In this document: in pieces, positions 1-9,701 of the stretch
Position numbering within the stretch: the first letter of the stretch is position 1
Layout of the letters: the number at the start of each line of letters is the position of its first letter
NCBI RefSeq assembly: GCF_000350225.1
Contig: NW_005178758.1
Span: forward strand, 1 to 64,000
Length of the DNA: 64,000 nucleotides
Source: Chondrus crispus
Lineage: Eukaryota > Rhodophyta > Florideophyceae > Gigartinales > Gigartinaceae
Reading direction: 5' to 3'
Notes under the pieces: model-generated
The model's database searches: none
Seen by the model: only the letters and a program-made list of their open reading frames with translations
What the model was told of the DNA's origin: nothing
Position numbers and translations under genes: made by a program

Positions 1-110
1 GCGGAGCTGTCGAAGAAGTACGGCGTGCATGCGACCCAGATCAGCACGTGGAAGCGGGCGGCGATCCAGAACATAGCGTCTGCGTTTGCACGGCGGGGGC
101 ACGATCCAGA
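1..110 (+). pseudogene. Fragment of bacterial IS3-family transposase OrfA
   Basis: Read from base 1 in frame 1 the sequence begins AELSKKYGVHATQISTWKRA and continues with AAIQNIASAFARRG. This is the helix-turn-helix region of IS3/IS911-type OrfA proteins (pattern ELaxxYgVHxxqIxxWKxxxxxxxaxxF), which binds the element's terminal repeats in bacteria. The piece is GC-rich, unlike the flanking DNA, has no start codon in the window and loses similarity before the RecQ-type element begins at about 126. Nothing similar precedes copy 2 of that element. Either the contig joins algal and bacterial DNA here, or a bacterial IS piece was inserted. The family match is seen directly; the origin is inference. 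Confidence 0.7.
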
Positions 111-125
111 TACACCCGGCACTGC

Positions 126-3100
126 CCCCTACCTCTACTGCTTCTTCTGGCCAAGACCGAGAAATTCAAGTCGCTGGTGTTCGAATGACGAAAACAGGAG
201 TCTTGCAGTTTCTCGCTCATTGCCAAATCATCCAAGACTCCCTACTTGCTATGATGCATTTTTCGTCCGGATCTCCCGGTCGAGCAACCGAGATATGCAC
301 TTATAGGCTACAAAATGGGGAGAACAACATCCGGAACATCTTCATCGGCCACTACTCCGAAATTTTGTTCAACCCTGGCTACTGCAAGTCAAGGGCCGCG
401 CTCGGTTACAACCGCGCGGTGTACCGATTTCCCGACAAGCAAACTTCGTTCCGAATGATCTCATACTTGTCGGTCATTCGCCCTTTGGAATGCGAAATGG
501 TCAGAGCTCTCCATGGTGACGAAGCCATGAGAACCCATTGGACATTCTTATTCGCCAACAACGGCCAACGTTTCTCACCTGCACGTGTCACAAAGGTCAT
601 CAGGACTGCCCTGCAATCCAGGAGCATTCACATCTCCTTCAAGGATTACAGGCAGTTCACCAGTGGAATGGTTCCGCTTATATGTCAGAATAAGCTCCAC
701 AGCAGCATGAATGACATATTGGCAGAACACACCACAGCCGGACACCAACAAGCTGCGCATACCTCCTCTATCGCCCACAAACACTACGGACGAACTACCT
801 TGCTAATGCCCGACTGTCCCGCCACCACGCTAACAAAGCACCGCCAATTCTCCCATGAATGGCACCGCCATCTGAAGCTGCCGTCATTTTATAGTGACCG
901 CGCTTCTTCACAACCGCTCCCCCTCCAACATTCACAGCAACTCCAGTCTCGAGTTACCTCGCTATCCCAACATGAGCCGCAGCCTGTCTTCCAGGTTCAT
1001 CAACCGAAACCCCTCCTTCATGCTCTCAACGGAAGCACAGCAAACGAACTGCAACAACTGCAGCCAAACCCCTCTGCTCTCAAATTCCCCAACAACTTCT
1101 CCGTAGGGTCCCACTCCAATCACAGTATTCGCCTCGATAACCCCCCGAATCATATCCTCCCTCCCCTCGTCAGGCCTCTACTGTCCGCTCTCAAAAAGGC
1201 CACACGTTCTAAATCTGCGGAATTCATGTCTCAAACGCAGTTTGCTGTCACAGCCACTGTGTCCGCGTCGCAGAACAACTCCCTCGTACTGATGCCCACC
1301 GCATCAGGCAAGTCTATGGCAGTCCTTCTACCAGCTTTCATGGAAAAGAATATCAAGTCCACTATCGTAGTCGTTCCCCTCAAGGCCCTTGTATCGGAGT
1401 ACATGAGGCGCGCGACAAACTTCGCCCTACTCGCATCACATTGCGCGAATGGACAAGGATCACTGGAATTTGCCGACCTCTACATCTTCACGGCCGAACA
1501 GTTGTCGCGGCCGTCTTTCAAAGAGCTGGTTGTTCGACTTATGGATACTAACAGGCTCTCTCGAGTAGTCATTGATGAGGCTCATCTCACAGCCATGTGG
1601 CAACATTTCCGCCCTGAATTGAAGTTTTTGCGTCGATCCCTTTCTATCATCCCAAAGTCAGTCCCTCGTGTACTCCTCAGTGCTACCGTCCCACCCTGCG
1701 AGAGAAGAATCATTCTAGAGCGCCACGGCATTAACACAGCCTTCCTTTTTTCAATGCCTTCTCAAAGAAGGAATCTCGAGTTTGTTGTTCATACCTTCAG
1801 TGACGACTCTGAACCGGGCCTAAACACTCGCACTCCTGAAGGCTCCTTTGCCACCGCACAAGAAGTCATGAAGATGAATGCAGTAAGCTTTCTGCATCAG
1901 CACTTCCTCGATTGCACCAACGCCCCAAAGCCGTTGCCCAAAATATATAGAATCATCGCTTTCGCCCTGACCCGCCAAGAAACAACTTCCCTCCACAAAG
2001 CCCTGACGGCCGCATATGCACAAGGAAGTGTTGCCCACTCCAATCAACGCATCGCAGTCGAGCCGCTCATATATCATGCCGGCCTCACTAAAGAAGCTCG
2101 CGAAAAGGCCCACAACGACTGGACAGCAAACGAAGAGCTCTACGACATCATAACAACCAAGGACCTCGTACCTTCAACTCTGTTCCGTATTATGGTTTGT
2201 ACGTCCGCCTTCGGTACCGGAATAGATGTTCCAGATGTTCGAGCAACAGTTCATCTTGGCGCCGCAAGAAGCCTCGTCGACTTTGCACAGGAGAGTGGCC
2301 GGTCTGGACGCGACGGACACCACGCATTCGTCTTCGTCCTAAACTCAACCCAGTACAATAAGAGCTTCGAAACCTCCCTTCTCAAAAAGGGCAACATTGA
2401 CGAAAATGATCTCGCAGTAACGAACCGAAACGAGATGATGAATTGGGTCCTCAATACCACGGATTGCCGCAAAGATGCACTTTACACAGCCATGGATGGC
2501 CAAGTCTCTGGTGTCTGTCGCTTCGACAAGCACGCAGTCTGGTGCGATGTTTGCAGATCTATGTTCCCCTCCCAGCCAACTAATGCACCGCACACCCCTC
2601 AGAGTTCACAATTTCACACACCGGATACCTCTAGACCTTGGGATGCAAATTCGAAATCCCAGTCTCAGCAACATTCGCTTCCCACCACACCATCGCAATC
2701 GCAGTTGCCACCTCCACATCAAGATCAAAATCAAAACCATCTCGAGCCTCAACGGCAAAACCAAATCGGAGCCACCACATCCACCCAGCACAACTTTGAT
2801 GAAATGCTCTCTTGCTTGAGCAATCCGCTCCAACCAACCCCCCTCCAGCCCCTCCAGTTCGAAGAATCCTTAGCTTCTCCCCACAACAATCAAGTGAACG
2901 CTTGCTGCCTTCAGCATCACCTTCAATGCAGCAAGCACCATTTCCAGTCCGTCCACGGTCACTTCCGACGGCGTCACCATCTTTGAAGCAAGTCCTTTCG
3001 GGCAAACGGCCCGCATCACTTCCACCATCGGGAAGAAATTCATTCACGAGCTTACGAACTTCTCCCAGTATGGCGCGCCACACCCAACTTAATGTTCTTA

Positions 3101-3717
3101 CAAACCCTTTCCCTTCCCCGTCACCTCCCCTATCGTTGCCATTTAGTCACTTCCAGGCAATTGACACCGAATCCACGGTTCATTTAGTAACTCAATTCCT
3201 CTTCCTAACCAAGACGACGTGTCTCTTATGCCACGCTTCTCCACGCCGTTCCGGTACGGAACATCCTCAGAATGACTGTCCATTCATGGAAAGAAGCTGC
3301 TATGCCTGTTTCTCTACGACCCATTTCGTCCCGTCTTGCCCCGTCCCAAGAAAAGTCCCTCTCAAGTGCTATGATTGCCGCCTCTCGCACTGCCTTGGCC
3401 AACCACTTCACCCCACATTCGGCCAATACGGTCGTTGCGATCTACGTCCTATGATATCACTCGCCTGGAACCTTTGGCGAATGAAGTCTTTCCAGCAACA
3501 GATCGCTGAAAACCTGTTCCCTTCCGAAATCCTTTGCCGCTTCAACTCCGTTCTCCGTGACCGCCCGGCCCGGGTCACTGAGAAGGACTTAGCCGTCATC
3601 TTCTCGGATGCATCCATAGAGTCCGCTGACGAGAATAACGACGATATGCCTCTGACAATATGGCTCCCACTGGCTTGGGCCATACATCAAGGTCTTCTCC
3701 AACTGGACTGCCAGTAG
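126..3717 (+). pseudogene. RecQ-like helicase with recombinase-like N-terminus, frame broken (copy 1)
   Basis: A superfamily 2 DNA helicase. In the frame ending at 2986 the N-terminal ~235 residues look like a tyrosine recombinase: GRATE Arg near 66, Lys near 101, YR near 188-189, then AGH near 220 and HKHYGR with Tyr near 234. Helicase motifs follow: MPTASGKS (I), VIDEAHL (II), LLSATVPP (III), YHAGLT (IV), GTGIDVP (V) and QESGRSGRDG (VI), then a short Cys cluster. Compared with copy 2, one T is missing near 2808, so the Pro/Ser-rich linker and the Cys-rich tail (CX2C, CYACF, CP, CYDC) are read in another frame up to 3717. There is no clear start: the 5' side meets bacterial-like DNA. The deletion is in a TT run and could be a sequencing error. 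Confidence 0.75.
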
Positions 3718-4084
3718 TTTTCGATATCCACATACTGCAGTATTAGGACCACATTTTCAATAAACTCTCAACGATAGAAAGCTTCAATCTTCTCGAAAAC
3801 GGAACCATTCACATGTCACAGCGATTCTCACATTTCCATGTGCCCGTGCGATCACTACCCGCCGTTTTTGTTGAATCATTCATTTATACATCTTCTACGT
3901 CGAGCCATATCCAACTGCTATGCTCACCAATTGTGCCGTTTTGCTGTTTCTCCACTACACAAACAACCCCACAAAATTTACACTTGTGCTTTCGTAACGG
4001 CCATCTACTACAGAAGTAGCTGAAACAGAAAAGAAACATGCAAACGCACCGTTCAGGCCCCTTGCAGGACGCGTCTTGCGAGTA

Positions 4085-4580
4085 GCCCTCTCCAAAGTAT
4101 CATTCTCGCACCTTCTCAAAACGCATCGTTTTCGCGCCCCTCCAGAACGCATCATGGGCGCACCCCTCTCGAACGTATCATTCTCGCACCCCTTCAGAAC
4201 GCATCGTGGGCGCACCCCTCCCGAACGTATCATTCTCGCACCCTTCCAAAATGCATTGTTCTCGCGCCCCTCCAGACCGCATCATGGGCGCCCCCCTCCG
4301 GAACGCATCAATCTCGCACCCCCCTAGAACGCGTCGTGGGCGCACCCCTCTCGAACGTATCATTCTGGCATCCCTCAAAAACGAATGATGAGCGCACCCC
4401 TATAGAACACATCACGAGCGCACCCCTCTCTAACGTAGCATTCTGGCACCCCTTCCAACGCATCATTCTCGCACCCCTTCAGCTCGCATCCTAGATGCAC
4501 CTCTCCAGAACGCATCGTGCGCGCATCCCTCCCCAACGCATCTCTGACACACCCGTCCAAAATGCGTCGTTGAGGCAACG
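4085..4580. repeat. 26-bp tandem array (minisatellite), copy 1
   Basis: About 19 degenerate units of 26 bp, for example GAACGCATCATGGGCGCACC followed by CCTCTC, alternating with units of the GAACGTATCATTCTCGCACC type. The array starts about 370 bp after the helicase stop and is kept at the same place in copy 2 (about 40245-40742). The long reading frames on both strands over it are a by-product of the repeat. Confidence 0.85.
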
Positions 4581-4803
4581 ATCATCGAAACCTGCATACG
4601 GCGCTTTTCAATTTCGCGCAGTAAATAACTTAGAAAGCTTTGATGTTCAGGACATAAATTACTCCGCCTTATTGTGTAATTCAAATAAATTAAATTAATT
4701 ACCTTATGCCTTATTGTGTAATTCGTACATGCGCATTAGGACACTGTTAGTGCAGTATAAGGCCCTGCCACTAAATCTGCCTGCTGTAATTGCCCCACCC
4801 AGC

Positions 4804-5206
4804 ACGATACGTTTTGGGCATCTGACAATCTTGCCAGACGAGGGACACGGTACGTGATAAAATATGAAGTTAATAATATTGCTCATGCGCCTCTAATCGC
4901 ACACGGCAAAAACTAAATTTTGCGCACTGACATTTTATTGGCTGTGCGCCGCCGTCGGCAAAATTTTAGTCAGAAATTCCCAACAGCAATGTTGCCAATA
5001 CAGCGCGTATGGGGGTGCCGCCGTGTAAATCGGCCTAAAACGTATCGTCCCACCAGAAAACTGTCGCCGTTAAAACCGCCCGGCACGATACGTTTTGGGC
5101 CATATACCGTAGACAGTACCAAAATCGCACATACGTCGAATCAGGCCTGGACGATACGTTTTTTGTCATTACGTATCGATCCTGACATGTGCCAAAAACG
5201 TATCGT
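4804..5206. other. Cluster of five ACGATACGTTTT boxes
   Basis: Five copies of ACGATACGTTTT occur in 400 bp: 4804-4815 (+), 5037-5048 (-), 5085-5096 (+), 5151-5162 (+), 5195-5206 (-). The 5037 and 5085 copies face each other inside longer arms (GGCCTAAAACGTATCGTCC against GGCACGATACGTTTTGGGCC). All five are kept in copy 2 (for example 40926 and 41275). They sit at the 3' border of the element and could be binding or recombination sites for its recombinase-like protein; that role is inference. Confidence 0.6.
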
Positions 5207-5238
5207 CCCGCGGGAACTGACCCCAGAACTAAACATAG

Positions 5239-6017
5239 ATGGTCCCTACATCGTTATATCAATATGCGTAAACCTGTGATTCCGCCTAATTCCCCTAATT
5301 CCCTAAACGGACAGGGATAGTCGTAAGAGGGCGGGCGCGTTGGAGGAGGGGCAACAGGAGTACGGAAGGGGAGCGGTGTGGTTCCAGAGAACGTGCGGAT
5401 GAGATTGTCTCATACAGTATGTGGTCATTCAGGGCGGGGGAAGGAGTGGAACGGACAGAGTAAGTGAGATCAGTAGTGAACCAATAGACGCGCGTTACGA
5501 GGAGCGCCAGCCAGTAGATGCGCGTCGGGATTCAGGGGCGTGAATAGGGGAACCGCGAATGATATCGTGACAGCGACGAACGGGATCAATGACGCGACAT
5601 GACAGCGAGGATGACGTCCATCCGGCCAACGGTTGCGGTCGGATGCATGTCGGCAATTTTCGACGTCCATCCGGTATGATAAAATACTCAAATTTGGCCC
5701 TGTGCGCATTGAAATTTTTCCAGATTTTTTTCTAGCCAATGCGCACTCCGTCAGACCGAAGTAAATTTGCGCTTAATTTCAGCCCACCTGAACGCGCGTC
5801 TGTTCGGACATGGGTATAGATACGAATCCCATTTGTTTGAAATTGCGTTAATTAATTAATTTGTGCAATTACATTTTAATATTTGAAATTCAATTAATGT
5901 TTTCTAAATATGGATTTTTTTAAATGGGGCTCGGGGTGACGTCGTTTGGTGCTGTGTGCTGTAATTGTTTATTGTACACTGTCATTATGCCTTAGCTTCT
6001 CACGGATACCTCAACTT
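5239..6017. other. Intergenic spacer with dispersed AT-rich repeat
   Basis: No gene is recognisable. The first half has GC-rich low-complexity DNA (5320-5400). The second half contains an AT-rich block at 5830-5939 that recurs at 9111-9221. Confidence 0.5.
5830..5939. repeat. AT-rich dispersed repeat, copy A
   Basis: Runs from CATTTGTTTGAAATT through a TTAATTAATT-rich core to TGGGGCTCGGGGTGA. A diverged copy in the same orientation lies at 9111-9221. Confidence 0.6.
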
Positions 6018-6063
6018 CAGCTCCACGTGTCATTTTTACCTAAACTGTTCATGGCTCTGGGCT

Positions 6064-6072
6064 CTATAAATA
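6064..6072 (+). promoter_or_regulatory. TATA box of the 6205 gene
   Basis: GGCTCTATAAATAG, about 140 bp ahead of the start codon. The same GGGCTCTATAAATA lies at the same distance ahead of the 60775 paralogue, inside a conserved block beginning near 6018 and 60594. The conservation supports a shared core promoter. Confidence 0.6.
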
Positions 6073-6204
6073 GATACCCCTCCTCGCTGATCTCAAAGTT
6101 GCCCCTTCGAGCCCTCCCAATATCCTCATGCTATTTCCGCCTCTGCTCGTTCTCCTCGCTTCGCCTCAGTCCTCACCCCTCGCTTTGTATTCTCAAGTCT
6201 TAAC

Positions 6205-7758
6205 ATGCCCAGGTACGCAAGCCACGCTGCAACGCGCCAGGCCGCTCATGATCAAATCGACACCATGTTCTCCGGCGGCCACGCAGACGACTTGGACAGC
6301 TCCAGTACCTCTCTGCATCTAGACGAAGGCAATCCCAGCCTCAAGGTTGAAGGCAAGAACGTCTGGATCTATCATGGCACCAGCAGGAAGTACCAGTTGC
6401 GCAAGCTTTCCGACCTCACCACCGATGACCGTGTATTCACGCCAAGTGGTCATATCATTCTTTCCGCTGCCGTCATCAAGTTATATAAAGCGTTTACCGG
6501 GGCTCTCGATGACAAGGGCTTTCGTCTGGACGGAAAGTTTGATTGCGCGAACGCCTACATCAAGACCGACATATCAAGGTCCAAGTTCGGCAATTTGCCC
6601 GAGGTCGAGGCAGACAACTGGTGTCCTTATTACTACAGGCACTCATCTAAGCTAAAAGGAAACCTCCTCTACGACAACACTCTTCCCGCCGCCCCCGCCG
6701 ACCCTCCCAACAGGCGCGTTTCGTGCATTAACGTCAAGAAAGCAGGTGAGCTATCCGAGCTTCTTCCCGATGGCCACGTGGTCTACTTGGGAGGTGACCA
6801 TGGAGAAAAGGACCTCCCTCGCCACCAACCTCGCTCCCTCGCTCCCAATCCGCACGCAAAGTACGTGCAGTACAAACCTCACGCCCCGCTTCTAGGGCCC
6901 GGTGGCGTCGACAAGGGGGATCTCTACATCTCCTCTCCCTTCCCGCAGACTTGGAGAGCAACTGAACGTGGCCGCAATGTTGCCCTCGCAAGACTTCACA
7001 GTGGCCACTTCTTCTACTGGTCAACGAATTGGTCTCCGTCTCCTGGAAACCAGATCTCCCCCCTTCCTTTTCATGAAATCCCAACCGATTCTTTTCGGGA
7101 TCCAGCAGGAGTCAGATTTCAGTCTTGGCCCATCTACGTTGATGATGAGGTAGTACAGCAATATGACATGTTTCAAGGAGCTTGGGTTATGCGCGGTACT
7201 CACTTGGTCCTGTACGTCAACGATCAAGACTACCCTGCTGGTGTGTTGGATCGTCTTCGAGGTGGGTTCTTCCGTACCTGTTCAAAAGAGGTTGTTCCAT
7301 CCTTCGATCGCATATTGTCACGTCTGCTTAAAGCAAAGCAGTCTGTGGAGCGGCATGGAGGCAAAATGTTTGGTTTCATCGACAAGCCAGGCGGAATCGT
7401 TCAGTGCGACATTCAAAGTCTTGCCACGTATCTCAGACTTCCCCTCGACGCTCTCCTAGCTTTTATCCCGGTTTACGCCTCTTCGTTCCAGTTGTTCCGA
7501 GGCACCGTCAACTTTCTTTGCATGGGGGAGATGACAGGAGTCTTTGAAATCACCAAGCCGTTGCCTACGGGCCCATGGATGCGCGGTCAGTTGCACGACA
7601 CCGGAACCGGCTTGCTTTATTTGTACTCAAACGACAAGTACTTTAGCGTTACCAGCAGAGACGGAGTCTCATGGATGACGGAATACACTGGTCCAGGTCT
7701 CTCGCTTAGGAAGGACCTAGTGCTAACACCTCTCATAGCGGGCGTTTACACTTCTTAG
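6205..7758 (+). CDS. Conserved hypothetical protein, 517 aa (paralogue A)
   Basis: I do not recognise the family. The ATG of MPRYASHAATRQAAHDQ is chosen because it is aligned and the first ATG in both copies (other copy 60775-62328). The protein is soluble-looking, with no signal peptide or membrane segment, and has fixed stretches such as YHGTSRKY, CANAYIKTDIS, YYYRHSSKLKGNLLYDNT, RRVSCINVKKAG and SWPIYVDDEVVQQYDM. The two copies share promoter, the whole frame and ~110 bp of 3' flank, and differ at about 51 of 517 residues, so both frames have stayed open while diverging. The setting is transposon-rich; it may be an element-encoded protein or a young host gene family. Confidence 0.8.
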   Translation: MPRYASHAATRQAAHDQIDTMFSGGHADDLDSSSTSLHLDEGNPSLKVEGKNVWIYHGTSRKYQLRKLSDLTTDDRVFTPSGHIILSAAVIKLYKAFTGALDDKGFRLDGKFDCANAYIKTDISRSKFGNLPEVEADNWCPYYYRHSSKLKGNLLYDNTLPAAPADPPNRRVSCINVKKAGELSELLPDGHVVYLGGDHGEKDLPRHQPRSLAPNPHAKYVQYKPHAPLLGPGGVDKGDLYISSPFPQTWRATERGRNVALARLHSGHFFYWSTNWSPSPGNQISPLPFHEIPTDSFRDPAGVRFQSWPIYVDDEVVQQYDMFQGAWVMRGTHLVLYVNDQDYPAGVLDRLRGGFFRTCSKEVVPSFDRILSRLLKAKQSVERHGGKMFGFIDKPGGIVQCDIQSLATYLRLPLDALLAFIPVYASSFQLFRGTVNFLCMGEMTGVFEITKPLPTGPWMRGQLHDTGTGLLYLYSNDKYFSVTSRDGVSWMTEYTGPGLSLRKDLVLTPLIAGVYTS

Positions 7759-7870
7759 GGGCAGCCCCCTCTGCTGCTCGAAACATGTAGACCAATTGAA
7801 GTAGGATCGGTACTTTAGACTATGGACTCAATGGTAGGTATTGCATGCAGGCACACAGGCACTCGTCCAC

Positions 7871-8049
7871 TTTTACTGCCCCTTACATCTAGAAAAAGAA
7901 GAACTGTACTGCATCCCGCACCAGGAGCAACCAACCGCCAGACCAAAAAAAAGCGAAGGATGGAGGGGTAGAGCGCAAGCAGCTAGAACGTATGAAAAAT
8001 AAACAGTGAGAAGCAATGAGCCAGATCGTGTTTATTCGCAACAGACTGA
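7871..8049. other. Intergenic spacer
   Basis: Follows the shared 3' flank of the 6205 gene (7759-7870, homologous to 62329-62436). A-rich, with no gene seen. Confidence 0.4.
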
Positions 8050-8514
8050 TTAGTAGTGCGTTTCTGGAGTAACTGGCTCTAGCATTTCATCCAATTCTTC
8101 GTCATCTATATCATCCATCTCCATGCTCTGATCACTGTCTTCGTCACATACTCCTACATCTTCTCCATAAATTTCTTCGTAGAAGCCAAGCATCCTATTG
8201 ATCTCACCACTGCCAAAAGTGTACAGTGTGGTCGCCATCCAAATGATTTCGTTGTACTCTCCGTTTTGTCTAAATGAGACGTCAATTTCCGCAAGTACCA
8301 ATTCTGGCATTTCAAAGCAGTTGTACATGTCGGTCACGCGGCGAAGGTAGTTAAAAGCGTCCCTCGCTTCCGCAGAGAACACCTCGTTTATCGGCGGAAG
8401 ATCATCTTGAATGGCCTCTTCCAAAACGGGCGTGGAGTGTCTACCGTCGGGATGCACCGCCAGAAGAAGGTTCATGGCTGTCTTTTCGGCGGCTGCCAAC
8501 CAGCTGTACAACAA
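8050..8514 (-). CDS. Small acidic hypothetical protein, possibly a 3' exon
   Basis: Up to 154 residues ending in a very acidic tail (DEDSDQSMEMDDIDDEELDE). The first ATG is at 8472 (MNLLLAVHPDGRHSTPV). The frame stays open upstream and crosses a good 3' splice site (a T run, then TTGTACAG, with GCTGACC ahead as a branch point), so the coding part may begin as an exon near 8495. The exon start and the intron-like lead lie inside a repeat also present at 12183-12258, where only the first residues are kept. No family is recognised. Confidence 0.45.
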   Translation of the reverse strand: MLYSWLAAAEKTAMNLLLAVHPDGRHSTPVLEEAIQDDLPPINEVFSAEARDAFNYLRRVTDMYNCFEMPELVLAEIDVSFRQNGEYNEIIWMATTLYTFGSGEINRMLGFYEEIYGEDVGVCDEDSDQSMEMDDIDDEELDEMLEPVTPETHY

Positions 8515-8560
8515 TTTAACAAAAAACGGTATTCTAGGTCAGCGTTGCTAATGCCCACGC
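8484..8560. repeat. Direct repeat left of the RNB gene
   Basis: Starts CGGCGGCTGCCAACCAGCTG, continues through ACAACAATTTAACAAAAAAC and ends GCTAATGCCCACGCA. It matches 12183-12258 with only a few differences, in the same orientation. The pair brackets about 3.6 kb with the RNB-domain gene. Confidence 0.8.
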
Positions 8561-8585
8561 ATTTTTTATTTCTACTGCGCCCCCC

Positions 8586-9030
8586 TCCCCCCTCCGTACA
8601 GTACTCTACCGTGGTCGTACTTCCTTTTAAACTTCTATCCTTCTATACTTTTACACTTCTGAACTTCTCTGCTTTTAAAATTCTATTCTTCCATACTTCC
8701 CTGTTCTAAACTTATATACAACTATCCCGCTCTGCTTTTAAAATTCTGCTTCTTACTTCTATACCGCTCTGCTTTTAAACTTCTATACTTCCATAATTCT
8801 CTGCATTCAAACGCCTCTGCCTCTGTGCTTCTATACATCTCTACTTTTAAACTTCTCTGCTTTTCTGTGTCGAAACTTCTCTGCTTCTCTGCTTCTAAAC
8901 TTCTATACTTTTATACTTCTTATTCTTCTATACTATCATACTCTTATACTTCTAAACTTCCATTCTTCTATACTTCTCTGCTTTCGTACTTCTATACTGC
9001 TCTGCTTTTAAACTTGTATACTTCTTAGTT
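8586..9030. repeat. Pyrimidine-rich degenerate tandem repeat
   Basis: Irregular repeats of ACTTCTCTGCTTTTAAACTT and CTATACTTCTATACTT type fill this stretch. Frames across it are low complexity. Confidence 0.7.
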
Positions 9031-9110
9031 ATGGGTTTCACGGGATTCGCGGGATTCGCCCTAATCCCTGCTAATCCCACGATGGGCTAATCCCACTTTT
9101 CTGCTAATCG

Positions 9111-9221
9111 CATTTGTTTGAAATTACATTAATTTAAAAAATTGCAAATTCCATTTGAATATTTCAAATTACACTAATGTTTTCCAAATGTTTCTTTTTA
9201 TAAAAATGGGGCTCCGGGTGA
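9111..9221. repeat. AT-rich dispersed repeat, copy B
   Basis: Diverged copy of the 5830-5939 block, from CATTTGTTTGAAATTACATT to ATGGGGCTCCGGGTGA. The rest of 9031-9700 has no recognisable gene. Confidence 0.6.
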
Positions 9222-9701
9222 ATTAGTATTACTTTTGCGTAACAGGACTATTGCTGCTAATTGTAATATTCTTTAGTACTTGGTGATGTGCTAATTGCTT
9301 TTTCCATTCCCACAGTACTTCATCGTAATTTGTAATGTCGTTTGGGTATAGGGAATATGCCTTACTCTATATTATAAAAGGGAATATCTCCTAATTATCT
9401 GTGAAAACTTGGTTCTACCCTGTGCGTATATTACTTTTCCACTTCTGCCCAAAGACTGGGCCTCGGCTTGCATCGCGTGGTTATCCGGTAACATCCATTG
9501 CCATTTGTGTAGCAAATGCATCATGACGCATACTGTCTGGGCAAATCCAGGACAACGACAGATTCAGTTTCGATCCTGCTGCGATTCCACACGGAAGCAT
9601 CACGAAAATGCGAATTCCACTGCTATCTAATTGCACGAGGCATTTCTGGAAGGAACGGCATCCAGATGCCTGCATATCGTTGATGCGCGTTGTGTCTGGA
9701 T

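Larger units (their letters stand above)
126..5238 (+). mobile_element. RecQ/tyrosine-recombinase-type element, copy 1
   Basis: This stretch is repeated almost base for base at 36288-41360. The shared unit runs from CCCCTACCTCTACTGCTT to CAGAACTAAACATAG and holds the helicase gene, its 3' flank, a 26-bp tandem array and a cluster of ACGATACGTTTT boxes. Outside these points the two copies have unrelated flanks. The main length difference is about 43 extra bases here around 4676-4719, made of a repeated CCTTATTGTGTAATTC with AT-rich filler between. No terminal inverted repeat or target duplication was found. Proteins of similar layout in fungi are telomere-linked helicases; calling this a mobile element rests on the dispersed near-identical copies. 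Confidence 0.7.

Noticed and set aside
4085-4580. Long frames on both strands over the 26-bp array
   Set aside because: The 26-bp repeat alone creates them; the translations are repetitive (ERIMGAPL-type) and shift with unit changes.
5280-5300. Telomere repeat
   Set aside because: Only a few CCTAATTCC words; not a tandem array.
6205-7758. Viral capsid or ADP-ribosyltransferase role for the 517-aa protein (YHGTSRKY)
   Set aside because: HGTS alone is weak and no other signature is present; left as unknown.
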